Part shown: piece after piece, positions 10,801 to 19,480 of the stretch
Numbering within the stretch: the stretch's first letter is position 1
Layout: each line of letters begins with the position of its first letter
From: Ustilago trichophora
Lineage: Eukaryota > Basidiomycota > Ustilaginomycetes > Ustilaginales > Ustilaginaceae
Length of the DNA stretch: 64,000 nucleotides
Assembly: GCA_900323505.1 (NCBI GenBank)
Contig: OOIN01000002.1
Location: 1 to 64,000 of the forward strand
Direction: 5' to 3'
Position numbers and translations under genes: made by a program
The notes under the pieces: generated by a model
Databases searched by the model: none
Told to the model about the DNA's origin: nothing
What the model saw: the letters and a program-made list of their open reading frames with translations, nothing else

Positions 10801-11197
10801 TCAAACTCATTAGCTTGGAGGCGGAAGAGCATTGCCGCCGATGACCGTTTTGCCAGATCATATGCGTGGAGCAGGGCGAGATCGAGGACGCAGGGAACGG
10901 CTTGCCAGTGATGACATCAAGCGAAGGATGCGAGCAACGATCTTCCGCCTTGATCCCGTCGAGAGTCCTTTCAATCCATGTGATGATTAACGCTAGGTTT
11001 GTGAGGTAGTCATAATCGTTGTTGTTGTTGTTGCTGTCAGTGTCGCTGTCGTCGTCGGTCTGCTTTTGTCCGTCGTTGCCACCATCCTCATTGCCGCCGG
11101 AGGGGACCGATAACAAGGTCATCTCAATCATCTGGCTTTTTTGCAGCTTTCTGCGTAGCAACGTGCCTAGACGGCAATTTGTGTTCGACTTTGACAT
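7880..11197 (-). CDS. P-loop NTPase with C-terminal PD-(D/E)xK-like nuclease domain (paralogue A)
   Basis: An intronless gene of about 1105 aa. The frame stays open upstream, but the first ATG is at 11197, and numbering is from there. A Walker A motif ILQSSGTGKTK lies at about 231-241, and a Walker B-like FFLAVDEA has the D-E pair at 479-480. GRPLW follows at about 579. A C-terminal segment GWDLLIP (D868) ... LSYVALQVKN (Q897, K899) matches the D...QxK pattern of restriction-endonuclease-fold enzymes, and LEMFIDLRSP follows. An acidic Asp/Asn-rich tract (about 48-62) and an EPEPEPEP run (about 434-442) are low-complexity inserts. The closest relative here is paralogue C. The role is unknown: nucleic-acid cleavage coupled to NTP hydrolysis is inference. 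P-loop plus nuclease fusions are known among fungal Crinkler-type and other conflict proteins. Confidence 0.8.
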   Translation of the reverse strand: MSKSNTNCRLGTLLRRKLQKSQMIEMTLLSVPSGGNEDGGNDGQKQTDDDSDTDSNNNNNDYDYLTNLALIITWIERTLDGIKAEDRCSHPSLDVITGKPFPASSISPCSTHMIWQNGHRRQCSSASKLMSLIQSESITLKGIVDALASSPPPSKLQVATEVLLQLLPLLFSTVEPTPVLHDANTDLQVCRDFSSPLHGDAVFDLQSYTLSTNSFIGNNHDLVYAKTFAILQSSGTGKTKLAVQLSAFQAGLLICTRSPKRRDRHASTSFPPNDDEVYGFLRQAQPTVALFEAHRRIASWLAAYFDQLHLQLQKRMHCSGCFHPDLSPRHDDVAACWSTIVYDLAIAIHSGSDFIENYTFFDPKRPSNANNHKRFCQQSTLMPSEMSKGSSSPSQLNRSGHFRTHFLHQVSEQAGNKYAPRSKHKLSASSPGLEPEPEPEPELQAKMAADEFMAAPLQQLEALLPSDLHASHYFFLAVDEAATLGDLLPIFRRLWRESKPRCTWLMFIDTDSNVALLAGQEVIEASARLGKVSGLIVVDPFTFLPFDVTLQHEGLSRFDDLLASRLTFGHLLETLRYFGRPLWSTGLYLGVQGDQKWPEVSNLLHKLLVHADCTNPWPEKDGLHRLDTIMAAFAQRLPLTFVGIRGARRQSRLTVAKRTPPQAVSEARLADDMFARQTHFLKAQVSHHLRVISEVHGTSYFVTTTVSEPPLSLAVASLLRGKGNEAVEQCSERWSDIVDILSEAYQTVGLLLGEEGEECVRLLCSLASDLAAAHRVAQRGDQALQSDLDALTDQCNPVCLADWLKQLLKVENLSGELLSWALSYYLNFTHYLELQHWVHPGLMDPTLLVEAWWRQVAIYGNTNQPGWDLLIPIYHSEQPTQLSDTFEPSRLSYVALQVKNSTTSITATKKFGPSHCSHLAAAKGVAAPRFTIHNECLEMFIDLRSPVVTPHAYQKTYRESTEKPSICRNVVVSGWSSQVFGALVKLTDDARKQMRRLFDLSESSTVQSTRLLRAVSSTRGIDDVRRFYKYGGGLHTCYSKGADDRERISITGAARSPRQTPKQIADELVAKQRSSKSKGKVRTLEQPGKTSGSTHAEDNVEMADA

Positions 11198-11346
11198 GAT
11201 AGGCGTACGGTGCGCCTTGAATGGTGGCGCACTATTGAAGAAAGAGAGAGCAAATGGGAGACATTGTTTCGGTGGTGTGGTAGTGGTGGTGATGGTGATG
11301 ATGAGCTGAATAAAACTGAGCCAAAGTCGTCCAACCAAAGCGTGTC

Positions 11347-11369
11347 TGAGAATATCGGAACTCGGACAC
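11347..11369 (-). promoter_or_regulatory. Shared upstream motif of paralogue A
   Basis: On the minus strand this reads GTGTCCGAGTTCCGATATTC and onward to TCA. It lies about 150 bases upstream of the ATG of paralogue A. The same string with one internal difference occurs at 15193-15215, in the promoter region of paralogues B and C. A shorter version, CCGAGTTCCGAGCTCG, lies at 11505-11520. It may be a common regulatory site or simply residual homology from gene duplication. Confidence 0.45.
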
Positions 11370-11764
11370 TCGGATAAATTGCGCACGCATGCGCACAAGC
11401 ATTCATTGCTCAGCCATCCTTGCCTTTCTCAACTACCAATATGCTGACACAGCAGGTGACTGTGTATTCCAACACTTGGGCTCCCAGCTTCCAGCTCCTG
11501 CCTCCCGAGTTCCGAGCTCGGTTGAGGAAGAAGGTTTGGGCAGCGCCCTTTGTTCATTTGGCATCTGGCCTTGAGCTCGAGGAAAAGGAGATGTCGGAGG
11601 GGTGATCAGTTTGTTCCTTCCTACCTCCAACACCGTACCGCATCACACACACACTAGCGATTGTTTTCACGAATGAATTGATGGATCTGTCGACAAGATT
11701 CTGAACCCCCTTCGACCAACGCAATGTCAGATTAGACACATATCACCAACACTGCCAAGCCATA

Positions 11765-14700
11765 TCAATCCAGATCCATGCCCTGTGCTTGATGTTGAGC
11801 CTCATCATCCGTGTCCAAGGCAGCCGAGATTGAATGTAGCAAAGGTGACACCTTATCATTCCAGACGGGGTTGGGTAATACGTTGAACTGCTCATACGAA
11901 GGCAGCGCAGTGAGATCGGCCAGCATTGCCTGAAAGATGGATCGCATCTCGAAGTCGTCCAGACAAGGGTAAGCATGCGGATCGAGCACACCTCGGATGC
12001 AGAGTCGAGGGCATTCCGTGCCCTTGATGATTTGCACTCGCGGTTGGAATCCTCGAGGTTGGCTGGCAAATGGTGTTGATGTGCCAAGGTCGAGGAGCAC
12101 TGTCATCAGCGCCCGTTCGGTAAGTGGCTTCTCTCCTTCAGGCGCTCGCGAGGCGCGCTTGATCAATGGCCCGGCAAATTTGAGCATCAATTCCGTTCTG
12201 CCCGATTCCACTCCGGGCTGCGGGTCGACAGTGTTCTTGGCTTCCCACGCAACATAGGTCATGTAGCGCGCAGCGTGCATTTCAAGGGCGGTGCCATCGT
12301 CTATGGTGCTGGCAGCGGGATCCTCAAAAGGCTGCTCGAGATTGCCCATAAAGACGGGAATGATGCCGTCAATGCCCGCCTGCGAATGGGCCATTTGCAG
12401 CCCCACTCCACGCTTCCAACAGTACCATAGGTATTCCGCCGATATCTCGGTGATCTGGTTGGGCAACACATCAAAGTGCGTAAAGTTGGTCCATGCAGTC
12501 GTGCTTCCAAGAGCATCGTCTCGTGTTTGCAGCGCCTTTCGAGTCTGCGAGCCATCGTCTTGGACCTGTTGGATGCGTTGACGCAAAGTAGTCCAGTTGG
12601 CCTCATCAAGGCGGGCCAGGCCTGAGATGATGCTTTCAAGAGGGACGGCCTCGGTCAGCACCCTCCGGTAATCAAACGAGTTGGGGGTTCCCAGCTGGTT
12701 GAGCGTTTTGCGCTTGGCCGCGTCCCAAGCAACGGTAAAAGCGATGCGTGAGGCAAGCTCTCCGTGCGTGCCTTTGAACAAAGCGATGGCTGGACCGTTC
12801 AGGCACTGCGTTCGGAACTTGGCAAAGATCAAGGCGTACGTGTGGGCAGCTCTGTTTTCTAGCATGATTAGTGAAGCCGCAATGGCCAGCACTGGTTCCG
12901 AGGGAGACCCAACCTGCATGACCGCTTCGTTGGAAATGTGATTGGCTATACGCATGTGACGATCCACGGCCTGGTCCATAAAGAGCTTTTGCGCACCAAA
13001 TAAGGGAGAGCGGTCCGAGTGTATTGGGACAAGGCCGAGGGCGAGCCGAGACGCTAGGATGCTAAAGAGCTGCAGACCGTCCTCGTAGGAAAATTCTCTG
13101 GCCCCTTGAAGCTTGGTAACGACCGTTTCCCAAAATTTGTCTTTTTCGAGTGAGACCCACAGTGGACGTCCGTACTTGATGATTCGATCATGGTGGGATG
13201 CCTCGGAGGCTCGAGTCATGTCTTCTTGTTCTGTCACAAGCACATCGAAGCCCACACCAACAAATGTCGGTAAAGGCGCCGAGTTTCTCCGTCGAAGTGA
13301 AACCTGGTCATCGAGGTGATCGACAAGATGAGCAGCGCTGCTACTGGTGCTCAATAGCACGAGCCAAAAGCTCAGCGTTTTTTTGGAATCTCGGAGCGCG
13401 CCAATGTAGTTCCAAGCTCGGCGGAGGCTATTGAGCTGAGTGTTGCCATTGGTCGCGCCAGTGACGTTGATCTCGACGCATTCATCAAAAGCTACCAGCA
13501 CCGGAGGCACTGGCATCCCGGATTGACCCTTAGACAGATATCGCGAAATGGCACCGAGCTGTTCATTGAGGTTGAGGATGGGCTGGAGGAGAAATTCGCG
13601 AAAGATGTCCTCGTAATGACCCGTTCTCAGCGCCGGCGAGACTTCTTTGAAGTGGAAAGTTGCAAGTTTCGATACAGCTGTGAAGAGCTCATAGCGTGGG
13701 TGGCTGGCATCAACGGTTGGACTGAACTGGTTCAGTTGGGAAAGAAATTGATACTTGGCGGCGTCGGTGGTGCAAAGTTTCAAGCTCTCTGCAAGCTTTG
13801 AAAACCAGGCACCGAGGAAGCAGGCCACCTGAAGATCGCACAAGGAAGGGTGACGGGACTCGGCTTCCAAAAAGAATTTTCGAACGCCCTGGTCTGCGAG
13901 AGGAAAGCCATGCCTTGCGTTGCCGTCGGCGCCGGTTTTGCGAATGCAGACGTACAGAAGCGGGGTGCGGTGGTGGCATTCGAGAACCATGCGCGTCTTG
14001 CCGGTGCCGCTGGACTGGACAATAGGCGTGCCGCGATAATAAGGTTTGGCCTCCTTGTCGAGGATCTGATCAAAGTAACCATTAAGCTGAGTGATGAAGG
14101 CGAGGAAACGTTCCGGAGCGTTGCCGCGGTAGGGGCGATTGAACTCTTGAGCGAGATGTCTGTATGTGCCCCATGCCTCATAATCGCTAGAAGGCTTGGG
14201 GGTCGAGACAGCAAGATGCACAAGTAGAAATGCCAAGGTCTCGTCGTTTGTGGCGAAAGTGGCGAATCGGGGGATGAGCTCAGAGTAGGCGGCAGTGAGC
14301 GGCTGGACAAGCTGATTTTCGCCGTCGTCGAAGAATTTGTCGAGCTCTGGTATTACTTTGCATAGTTCGACGCGCTCTTTCAAGATCATATCGGCTAGGC
14401 ATTTGATCTGTCCTGCACAGATAGATGGGTCATCGTTCGAAAGTTGGCAGACTAGGTTGTGTATCTGCACCATTGTTGACCACCTCTTTACTCGATTCAG
14501 CTGCGGTACGCATGATCTTGCTTGTTTGGCGCGAGGAGAGTCTTGTAGGGATGACGGATGTGCAAGCGCAGTGGTGGGCGTGGTAGGCGTGGTAGGCGTA
14601 TCATGTTGGATATTGGGTGTCTGGCTTTGCGATTGATGGGGTTCAATGATGGCCTTGAGCAAGGTCAGGAGGCGGTCAAGGGGCCATTGGGTAGGCTGAA

Positions 14701-14878
14701 AGTGGGTGGCAAGCTGGTCGTGCAAGACTGCAGAGACAGCCTCGAGGTGAGCCCATGGCGGCAATCTAGTCACATCACGAGACTGACCCAAGAGATGGTC
14801 ATTGATTTGGTCGCTGAGCAGCGCGAGCTGGCTTTCACTCAACCGAGCTGTGAGCTTGACGGCGGCATGATACACCAT
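11765..14878 (-). CDS. P-loop NTPase with C-terminal PD-(D/E)xK-like nuclease domain (paralogue B)
   Basis: An intronless gene of 1037 aa with ATG at 14878. The Walker A motif VQSSGTGKTR has G291-K294-T295, and a Walker B-like VLVAFDEC has D465-E466. GRPLW lies at about 570-574. The C-terminal segment GIDGIIP (D837) ... YVAWEAKN (E879, K881) gives the canonical D...ExK of PD-(D/E)xK nucleases, unlike the QxK of paralogues A and C. A Thr/Pro run (about 94-102) separates an N-terminal helical region from the rest. B is the most diverged of the three: it lacks the A/C-specific blocks around HLRV(I/V)S and SEPPL. It is divergently arranged with paralogue C across about 680 bp. The function is unknown, and the nuclease fold is inferred from motif order and spacing. 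Confidence 0.78.
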   Translation of the reverse strand: MVYHAAVKLTARLSESQLALLSDQINDHLLGQSRDVTRLPPWAHLEAVSAVLHDQLATHFQPTQWPLDRLLTLLKAIIEPHQSQSQTPNIQHDTPTTPTTPTTALAHPSSLQDSPRAKQARSCVPQLNRVKRWSTMVQIHNLVCQLSNDDPSICAGQIKCLADMILKERVELCKVIPELDKFFDDGENQLVQPLTAAYSELIPRFATFATNDETLAFLLVHLAVSTPKPSSDYEAWGTYRHLAQEFNRPYRGNAPERFLAFITQLNGYFDQILDKEAKPYYRGTPIVQSSGTGKTRMVLECHHRTPLLYVCIRKTGADGNARHGFPLADQGVRKFFLEAESRHPSLCDLQVACFLGAWFSKLAESLKLCTTDAAKYQFLSQLNQFSPTVDASHPRYELFTAVSKLATFHFKEVSPALRTGHYEDIFREFLLQPILNLNEQLGAISRYLSKGQSGMPVPPVLVAFDECVEINVTGATNGNTQLNSLRRAWNYIGALRDSKKTLSFWLVLLSTSSSAAHLVDHLDDQVSLRRRNSAPLPTFVGVGFDVLVTEQEDMTRASEASHHDRIIKYGRPLWVSLEKDKFWETVVTKLQGAREFSYEDGLQLFSILASRLALGLVPIHSDRSPLFGAQKLFMDQAVDRHMRIANHISNEAVMQVGSPSEPVLAIAASLIMLENRAAHTYALIFAKFRTQCLNGPAIALFKGTHGELASRIAFTVAWDAAKRKTLNQLGTPNSFDYRRVLTEAVPLESIISGLARLDEANWTTLRQRIQQVQDDGSQTRKALQTRDDALGSTTAWTNFTHFDVLPNQITEISAEYLWYCWKRGVGLQMAHSQAGIDGIIPVFMGNLEQPFEDPAASTIDDGTALEMHAARYMTYVAWEAKNTVDPQPGVESGRTELMLKFAGPLIKRASRAPEGEKPLTERALMTVLLDLGTSTPFASQPRGFQPRVQIIKGTECPRLCIRGVLDPHAYPCLDDFEMRSIFQAMLADLTALPSYEQFNVLPNPVWNDKVSPLLHSISAALDTDDEAQHQAQGMDLD

Positions 14879-15060
14879 GTGACAAGCCTAGAGCCTGTCC
14901 TGGAGCTTTACTTTGTGGTTGGATGCGATGATGGTGGTGGTGATACAGAGAGCTGGATAAGATTGAGCCTGAGTAATGCCAGCCGTGGCGCGTGGCAGGT
15001 GGACTGTGGAAGATGGACGTTGGTCGATATGTTTTGAGTGTTTGACGGTTGGGTTGTTGA

Positions 15061-15129
<69 letters not shown>
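15061..15129 (+). repeat. (ATG)18(GTG)5 trinucleotide microsatellite
   Basis: Eighteen perfect ATG units are followed by five GTG units. The tract sits between the divergent starts of paralogues B and C, so length changes could alter promoter spacing. It is likely to vary in length between strains. Confidence 0.97.
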
Positions 15130-15192
15130 ACGAGGAAGGCGAGGATGGCTGAGCAGCTGAGTCAACGCATGCGTGCGTGCGTGCGTGCGTGC

Positions 15193-15215
15193 GTGTCCGA
15201 GTTCCGAGATTCTCG
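15193..15215 (+). promoter_or_regulatory. Shared upstream motif of paralogue C
   Basis: The string GTGTCCGAGTTCCGAGATTC and its short extension match the motif upstream of paralogue A with one internal difference. It is in the same orientation relative to the downstream gene, about 350 bases from the ATG of paralogue C. It follows directly on a GCGTGCGT run; the A copy also has a GCGCATGCG string nearby. Confidence 0.45.
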
Positions 15216-15562
15216 CAGCTCAAAGCTGGTCACGACTCAACCATGTTTTCGTTTTCAAACCACCATCATAAAATTCCACTTTCATCATCGTTTTTTCTTT
15301 TGGCTCAATCGTTGGGGGCCAACCTTTGGTTGTCTGTTATACCTCGTGACAACGTGATGCCGGCAAGCATATCATTTGGCCGGCCTCAGTTTCATTCAGC
15401 TGTTTAATTTGTGCATCCCAACTTGGCTGAAGTCGGCGGGTCTTTGTGATTAGGCACCACCATCACCACCATCATCATCATGATCATCATGATCAGCTAA
15501 TCCAACAACCCTAGGCTCACATTGGAGTGACTATCGTACCGAGTTCACTCTCACGATTCGAG

Positions 15563-18500
15563 ATGTCCCCCTCGTCGCCACTCAGCTCGTCTTCTGCGTC
15601 CCAATCCACATCTACAGGTGATTCAGACGTCATCTCTTTGGAGGCTAGAAATAAGCTCTACTCGAAGCTTCTCTCGGATCTACTTTTGGAATTGGTAAAG
15701 GATCCCAACCAGTACCCCAAGGCTCTCCGAGACATCTGCAAACTCGTCAACCCGAAACCAGAGTGGCAACTTCGCGCCGCGCTCGCTGTACTTTGCGATC
15801 ACCGTCAATCCTTTTTTCCACTCGTCCACCGTAAGCTGGGTGACAACGCCCTACACCTGCCCCGCGACGTTAAGAATGAGCTCATGCATCGCATTGGAAA
15901 GCGGCAATACCAATGTAATCAGCCTCAACACATCGACATTGTCTATACTCGGCTAGTCGCATGGATTAAAACCCAAACCTCCCAAAACTCCGACAGCGAT
16001 ACTTCTGCTCAACCACTAAGCACGCAAGACTGCCTTGACGTCGTCCTTCGACTCATACTGCGTCCTTCACCAAAGTCGCCGCCACCACTTGAAACACGAG
16101 CAACCAGGCAGCAACTTGTCCAAGCTTTTGCCACCGACTTTCGTGGGCCAGCGTTGCACAATTTGCTACGACATCTCAAAGTCTTATCCAGACACTCGTT
16201 CAACCCTATACCCCCGTCAAAATCTGCAGCAGGTATCCCATCGCGTCCTTACTACGCCAAAGTGGTTTCCATCCTTCAGTCGTCTGGATTTGGCAAGACC
16301 AAACTCTGTGTCCATCTCAGTGCGCAACAAGCTGGTCTCCTCGTCTGTTTGCGAGCAGACGACAAAGCAGCAAGCTCCGTCACCTCGTTTCCACCGCAAG
16401 ACGAGAAGATTTACGGACTCCTCTCCGCCTGCTCCACAGCTTTCGCCGATGTCATCAACAACGTCGATCGTAAGAACAACGACGAGCTCGCAGCTACTGC
16501 TGATCTCTGCGCTTGCGTCACCCTTGGCTGCTTCTTGGCTGCATATTGCCATGTCCTTACCGACAAGTTGACAAAGCTCATGCGTCTCTCCGGCTGCTTC
16601 GAATGGCATCACCACGAGCAGCATCCTCAATCCAAGCATGCTACGCCCGGCATGTGTTGGAACTCGATTGTGTTTGCACTTTCGGCCTCGCTCCATCGCA
16701 AATCCACTTTTGTCGGTCAACTCAAGCTCAAAGCCGATGGCATGTGTCGCACGTCTGCCCTCTTTTCTCACGACTTGATCCGCATCGACGCCGACGAATC
16801 TCCTCACTCCACCACGCCTGCGCCGGATCTTTCTCTCTACGACCAACTTCCCAAAGATCTCAAGTTGTTTGTCGACGAGCTCCGAAGCCCAGATACGCGC
16901 GACAATCTCCTCAAAGCCGTCAAAGAAGAGGCCGATCGACTCTTGCCTGAGGCTCAACAGCTAAAAAGTGCCAAGGATCTAGCCCAGGGTCTCGTCAAAC
17001 CAAGACTCTCCCAGCTCGAGCGTCTCGCCCCCTCGCAACCAGACGACAACAGTACCATCTTCTTCCTCGCGCTAGATGAGTGTAGTTCCATCTCGCCCAT
17101 TCTCCCCCACCTACGGCGACTCTGGAGTTTCAGCCAGCCCCAACGTACCTGGATCTTCTTGATCGACACCAAGAGTCACATACCTCCGTTGGCTGGTAGC
17201 GAAGCCCTCTCTTCTTCAAGGTTGCAATTTGGCACGGGCACACATCAGATCGCACCGCCCTTCACCACCATGCCTCTCGATGTCCATCACTCGCCCGAAG
17301 AGGCAGCGAAGCTCCAAAGCGACTTTGCCAACAGATCTTGCACGGCCCGCCGACTCAATCTTTTGATACCCAAGCTGGGGAGGCCGCTCTGGAACGACAA
17401 GCAATTCTATCGCGACGAGCATGGCATACCCAAGTGCCACCACATCATCAGCAAGCTTGTCAAGAGCAACTTTGTATGGCAATGGCCTTCCGACTTGGAT
17501 AAAATCGTCGATCTGTTTGACTGGGACGATGACAAGGCAGCCGGAGACAGGGATTTTCAAAACATCATGGCTCTCACCTCGCAGCGTGTGCCGCTTGGTC
17601 TATCTTGCAATGCGGTGAAAAGAAAATGGCAAAGATTTGCAAAGGATCAGATCTCCAATCATTTGCGTGTCGTCTCCAAGGTTCATCCGCAAACCGATGT
17701 CGTCGAATCGCACACTAATAGCGAACCTCCGCTCGGCATAGCAGCCGCTTGGTCCTTCCGATATCAAGCTGACCGTATTAAGTCCAAGTGGTCTCTCGCC
17801 GTCGCTACGGTAATCCGTGCTCAGAATGCCATTGGGCTCAACGTCGGACTCGAAGGAGAGGAGGGCATTCACCTCCTTTGCACTATGGCGACTGATTTTG
17901 CCGCTGAAGACAAGTACCAGAACGACTACGAGTCTGTAGGATTGGACGACGAGGCCGAGGACCACGCGGCCAAGTACAAGTGTACTATGGGCCTAGTCAC
18001 CGTCAAAGATTGGCTAGATGTGCTCATCGGTAGCAAGCTTACCTCTGCCGACGAGAGCAATGCAGAGGCTGATCGAGCCTTTGACGCATGGTGCAGCCAA
18101 AACTGGATCAATTTTAAGCAAATCGGCGATCACGATCTTGGCCGCCAAGTCAAGATGAAGAGAAAGGCTGATGCTAAGGAGACAGACGGTAAAAACCACG
18201 TGGATGGTGGCGACGAGGACCACAACGCCTACGACAAGAAGGCAAGCGGTGGACGTGAGCATGACAAGGATGCTGCCACCAGCCTGGATCGCGGCCTGCT
18301 CGCCAACTTTTGGGTTCGGCATGCGGCCATACGAGGTGTCTCGAACCAAAAGGGATGGGATCTCCTGATCCCCGTGTACGAGTCGACAGAGATGCCGATC
18401 GGCGATGAGCCCTTTGCGCTTGAGCGATTGTCCTACATAGCTATCCAGGTCAAAAATACCGTCAACGCGCCCGACTTCCCAGAGCAACTCGGCCCCGATC

Positions 18501-19027
18501 TGGACGATATCGTCGACTCAATCAGGACCACGTCATGTCTCGAGTTGTTTTTGGACCTTCGTGGACCAATCACAAAGGCTCACTCGTTGCTCAGCTCGGC
18601 TGAGCCGGCAAACACGGATGCCAACATTGCCCGCAGAGTACGCTACAACATTTATGTCAGCGGCTTGGACGAGCAGAGCTATCCGGTGCTGAAACGATTG
18701 GACGAGCTGGCCAAAAACATGACCCCGACGCTGTTTGGTCTGAGCTCCTACGGTACCAATCAATTTGACCACGACTTTGCTCATTACGTCTGCGATCTTG
18801 AAAACAACGACGACAAGGTGGCGGATCGCCAACAACTTGATGCGGCCGAGGGCAAATGCCCGCTCATCCAAGGAATACCCATGCGCAATCCTCCGGCCTT
18901 ACTGCAAAGACCGACCAATCGGATTTTCGGCACAGGTCAGAGCAAACGAATGCGTGCAACAGGCCAAGATGATGCTGGGCTGAGTGGAGAGCTTCAAATC
19001 AAGCGGCTCAAATCAAGCCCTGCCTGA
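15563..19027 (+). CDS. P-loop NTPase with C-terminal PD-(D/E)xK-like nuclease domain (paralogue C)
   Basis: An intronless gene of about 1154 aa. The first ATG is at 15563, and residue numbers run from there. The N-terminus is Ser-rich. Walker A ILQSSGFGKTK has G242-K245-T246, and a Walker B-like FFLALDEC has D505-E506. GRPLW lies at about 607-610. The nuclease-like segment is GWDLLIP (D932) ... LSYIAIQVKN (Q962, K964), followed by LELFLDLRGP. A charged Lys/Asp/Glu/His-rich insert (about 865-905) lies just before the nuclease domain. The Lys/Arg-rich C-terminus (QIKRLKSS) could serve as a nuclear signal. Many blocks match paralogue A: SFPP(N/Q)D, HLRV(I/V)S, SEPPL, and EGEE followed by LLC. 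The role is unknown. Confidence 0.8.
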   Translation: MSPSSPLSSSSASQSTSTGDSDVISLEARNKLYSKLLSDLLLELVKDPNQYPKALRDICKLVNPKPEWQLRAALAVLCDHRQSFFPLVHRKLGDNALHLPRDVKNELMHRIGKRQYQCNQPQHIDIVYTRLVAWIKTQTSQNSDSDTSAQPLSTQDCLDVVLRLILRPSPKSPPPLETRATRQQLVQAFATDFRGPALHNLLRHLKVLSRHSFNPIPPSKSAAGIPSRPYYAKVVSILQSSGFGKTKLCVHLSAQQAGLLVCLRADDKAASSVTSFPPQDEKIYGLLSACSTAFADVINNVDRKNNDELAATADLCACVTLGCFLAAYCHVLTDKLTKLMRLSGCFEWHHHEQHPQSKHATPGMCWNSIVFALSASLHRKSTFVGQLKLKADGMCRTSALFSHDLIRIDADESPHSTTPAPDLSLYDQLPKDLKLFVDELRSPDTRDNLLKAVKEEADRLLPEAQQLKSAKDLAQGLVKPRLSQLERLAPSQPDDNSTIFFLALDECSSISPILPHLRRLWSFSQPQRTWIFLIDTKSHIPPLAGSEALSSSRLQFGTGTHQIAPPFTTMPLDVHHSPEEAAKLQSDFANRSCTARRLNLLIPKLGRPLWNDKQFYRDEHGIPKCHHIISKLVKSNFVWQWPSDLDKIVDLFDWDDDKAAGDRDFQNIMALTSQRVPLGLSCNAVKRKWQRFAKDQISNHLRVVSKVHPQTDVVESHTNSEPPLGIAAAWSFRYQADRIKSKWSLAVATVIRAQNAIGLNVGLEGEEGIHLLCTMATDFAAEDKYQNDYESVGLDDEAEDHAAKYKCTMGLVTVKDWLDVLIGSKLTSADESNAEADRAFDAWCSQNWINFKQIGDHDLGRQVKMKRKADAKETDGKNHVDGGDEDHNAYDKKASGGREHDKDAATSLDRGLLANFWVRHAAIRGVSNQKGWDLLIPVYESTEMPIGDEPFALERLSYIAIQVKNTVNAPDFPEQLGPDLDDIVDSIRTTSCLELFLDLRGPITKAHSLLSSAEPANTDANIARRVRYNIYVSGLDEQSYPVLKRLDELAKNMTPTLFGLSSYGTNQFDHDFAHYVCDLENNDDKVADRQQLDAAEGKCPLIQGIPMRNPPALLQRPTNRIFGTGQSKRMRATGQDDAGLSGELQIKRLKSSPA

Positions 19028-19480
19028 TCGGCATCATCACGACGCAGCTGTTGCTCTTCCTCCTCCTCCTCCTGATCCTGTTGTCATTTCTCCCTGTGCA
19101 TGAGTGTTGCCATTGTTGGTGAATATTGGCTTGTGCATCTGACATGCCACATTGCCATTACCAACACAACATGGTGGTTGAAGCAATCAGCAGACCCCGC
19201 CATAGTCGAAGCTATAGGTCCGCGACAAGACGGCATGTCATGGCAATGTTTTGACAGAATAGACAGTTTTATTTTGGCTCTTGCACTTTTTCAGGGTGGT
19301 GTTTTTTAACATGAAAAAAACATGAGAAAAAAGAAGAGAAAAAAATGCCGCTATGCACACAAAGTTGGTGAAATAGCCAAACTGGTCTGACGTGGCCACG
19401 ATATGTTCTTGCTTGAACTGATTGGCAAACAAAAAGGTTTCATTGCGAGATGTGTGACTGTCGAACACAAAAAACTCGAC
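19028..19480. other. Intergenic between converging genes
   Basis: Convergent 3' flanks of paralogue C and the RING protein. It holds a TCC-rich run near 19056-19075 and A-rich tracts near 19310-19345. No gene was recognised. Confidence 0.6.

Larger units (their letters stand above)
14879..15562. promoter_or_regulatory. Divergent promoter region of paralogues B and C with microsatellite
   Basis: This 684-bp gap separates two divergently transcribed paralogues. It contains (ATG)18 at 15061-15114 followed by (GTG)5, a run of GTGC/GCGT units near 15168-15195, and the shared motif at 15193-15215. CAC/CAT-rich tracts near 15456-15490 resemble those upstream of paralogue A. Frames here reading poly-Met or poly-His are artefacts of the microsatellite. 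Confidence 0.6.

Noticed and set aside
14888..15223. Frames with poly-His and poly-Ser near 15.1 kb
   Set aside because: They are readings of the (ATG)n microsatellite in other frames, not proteins.
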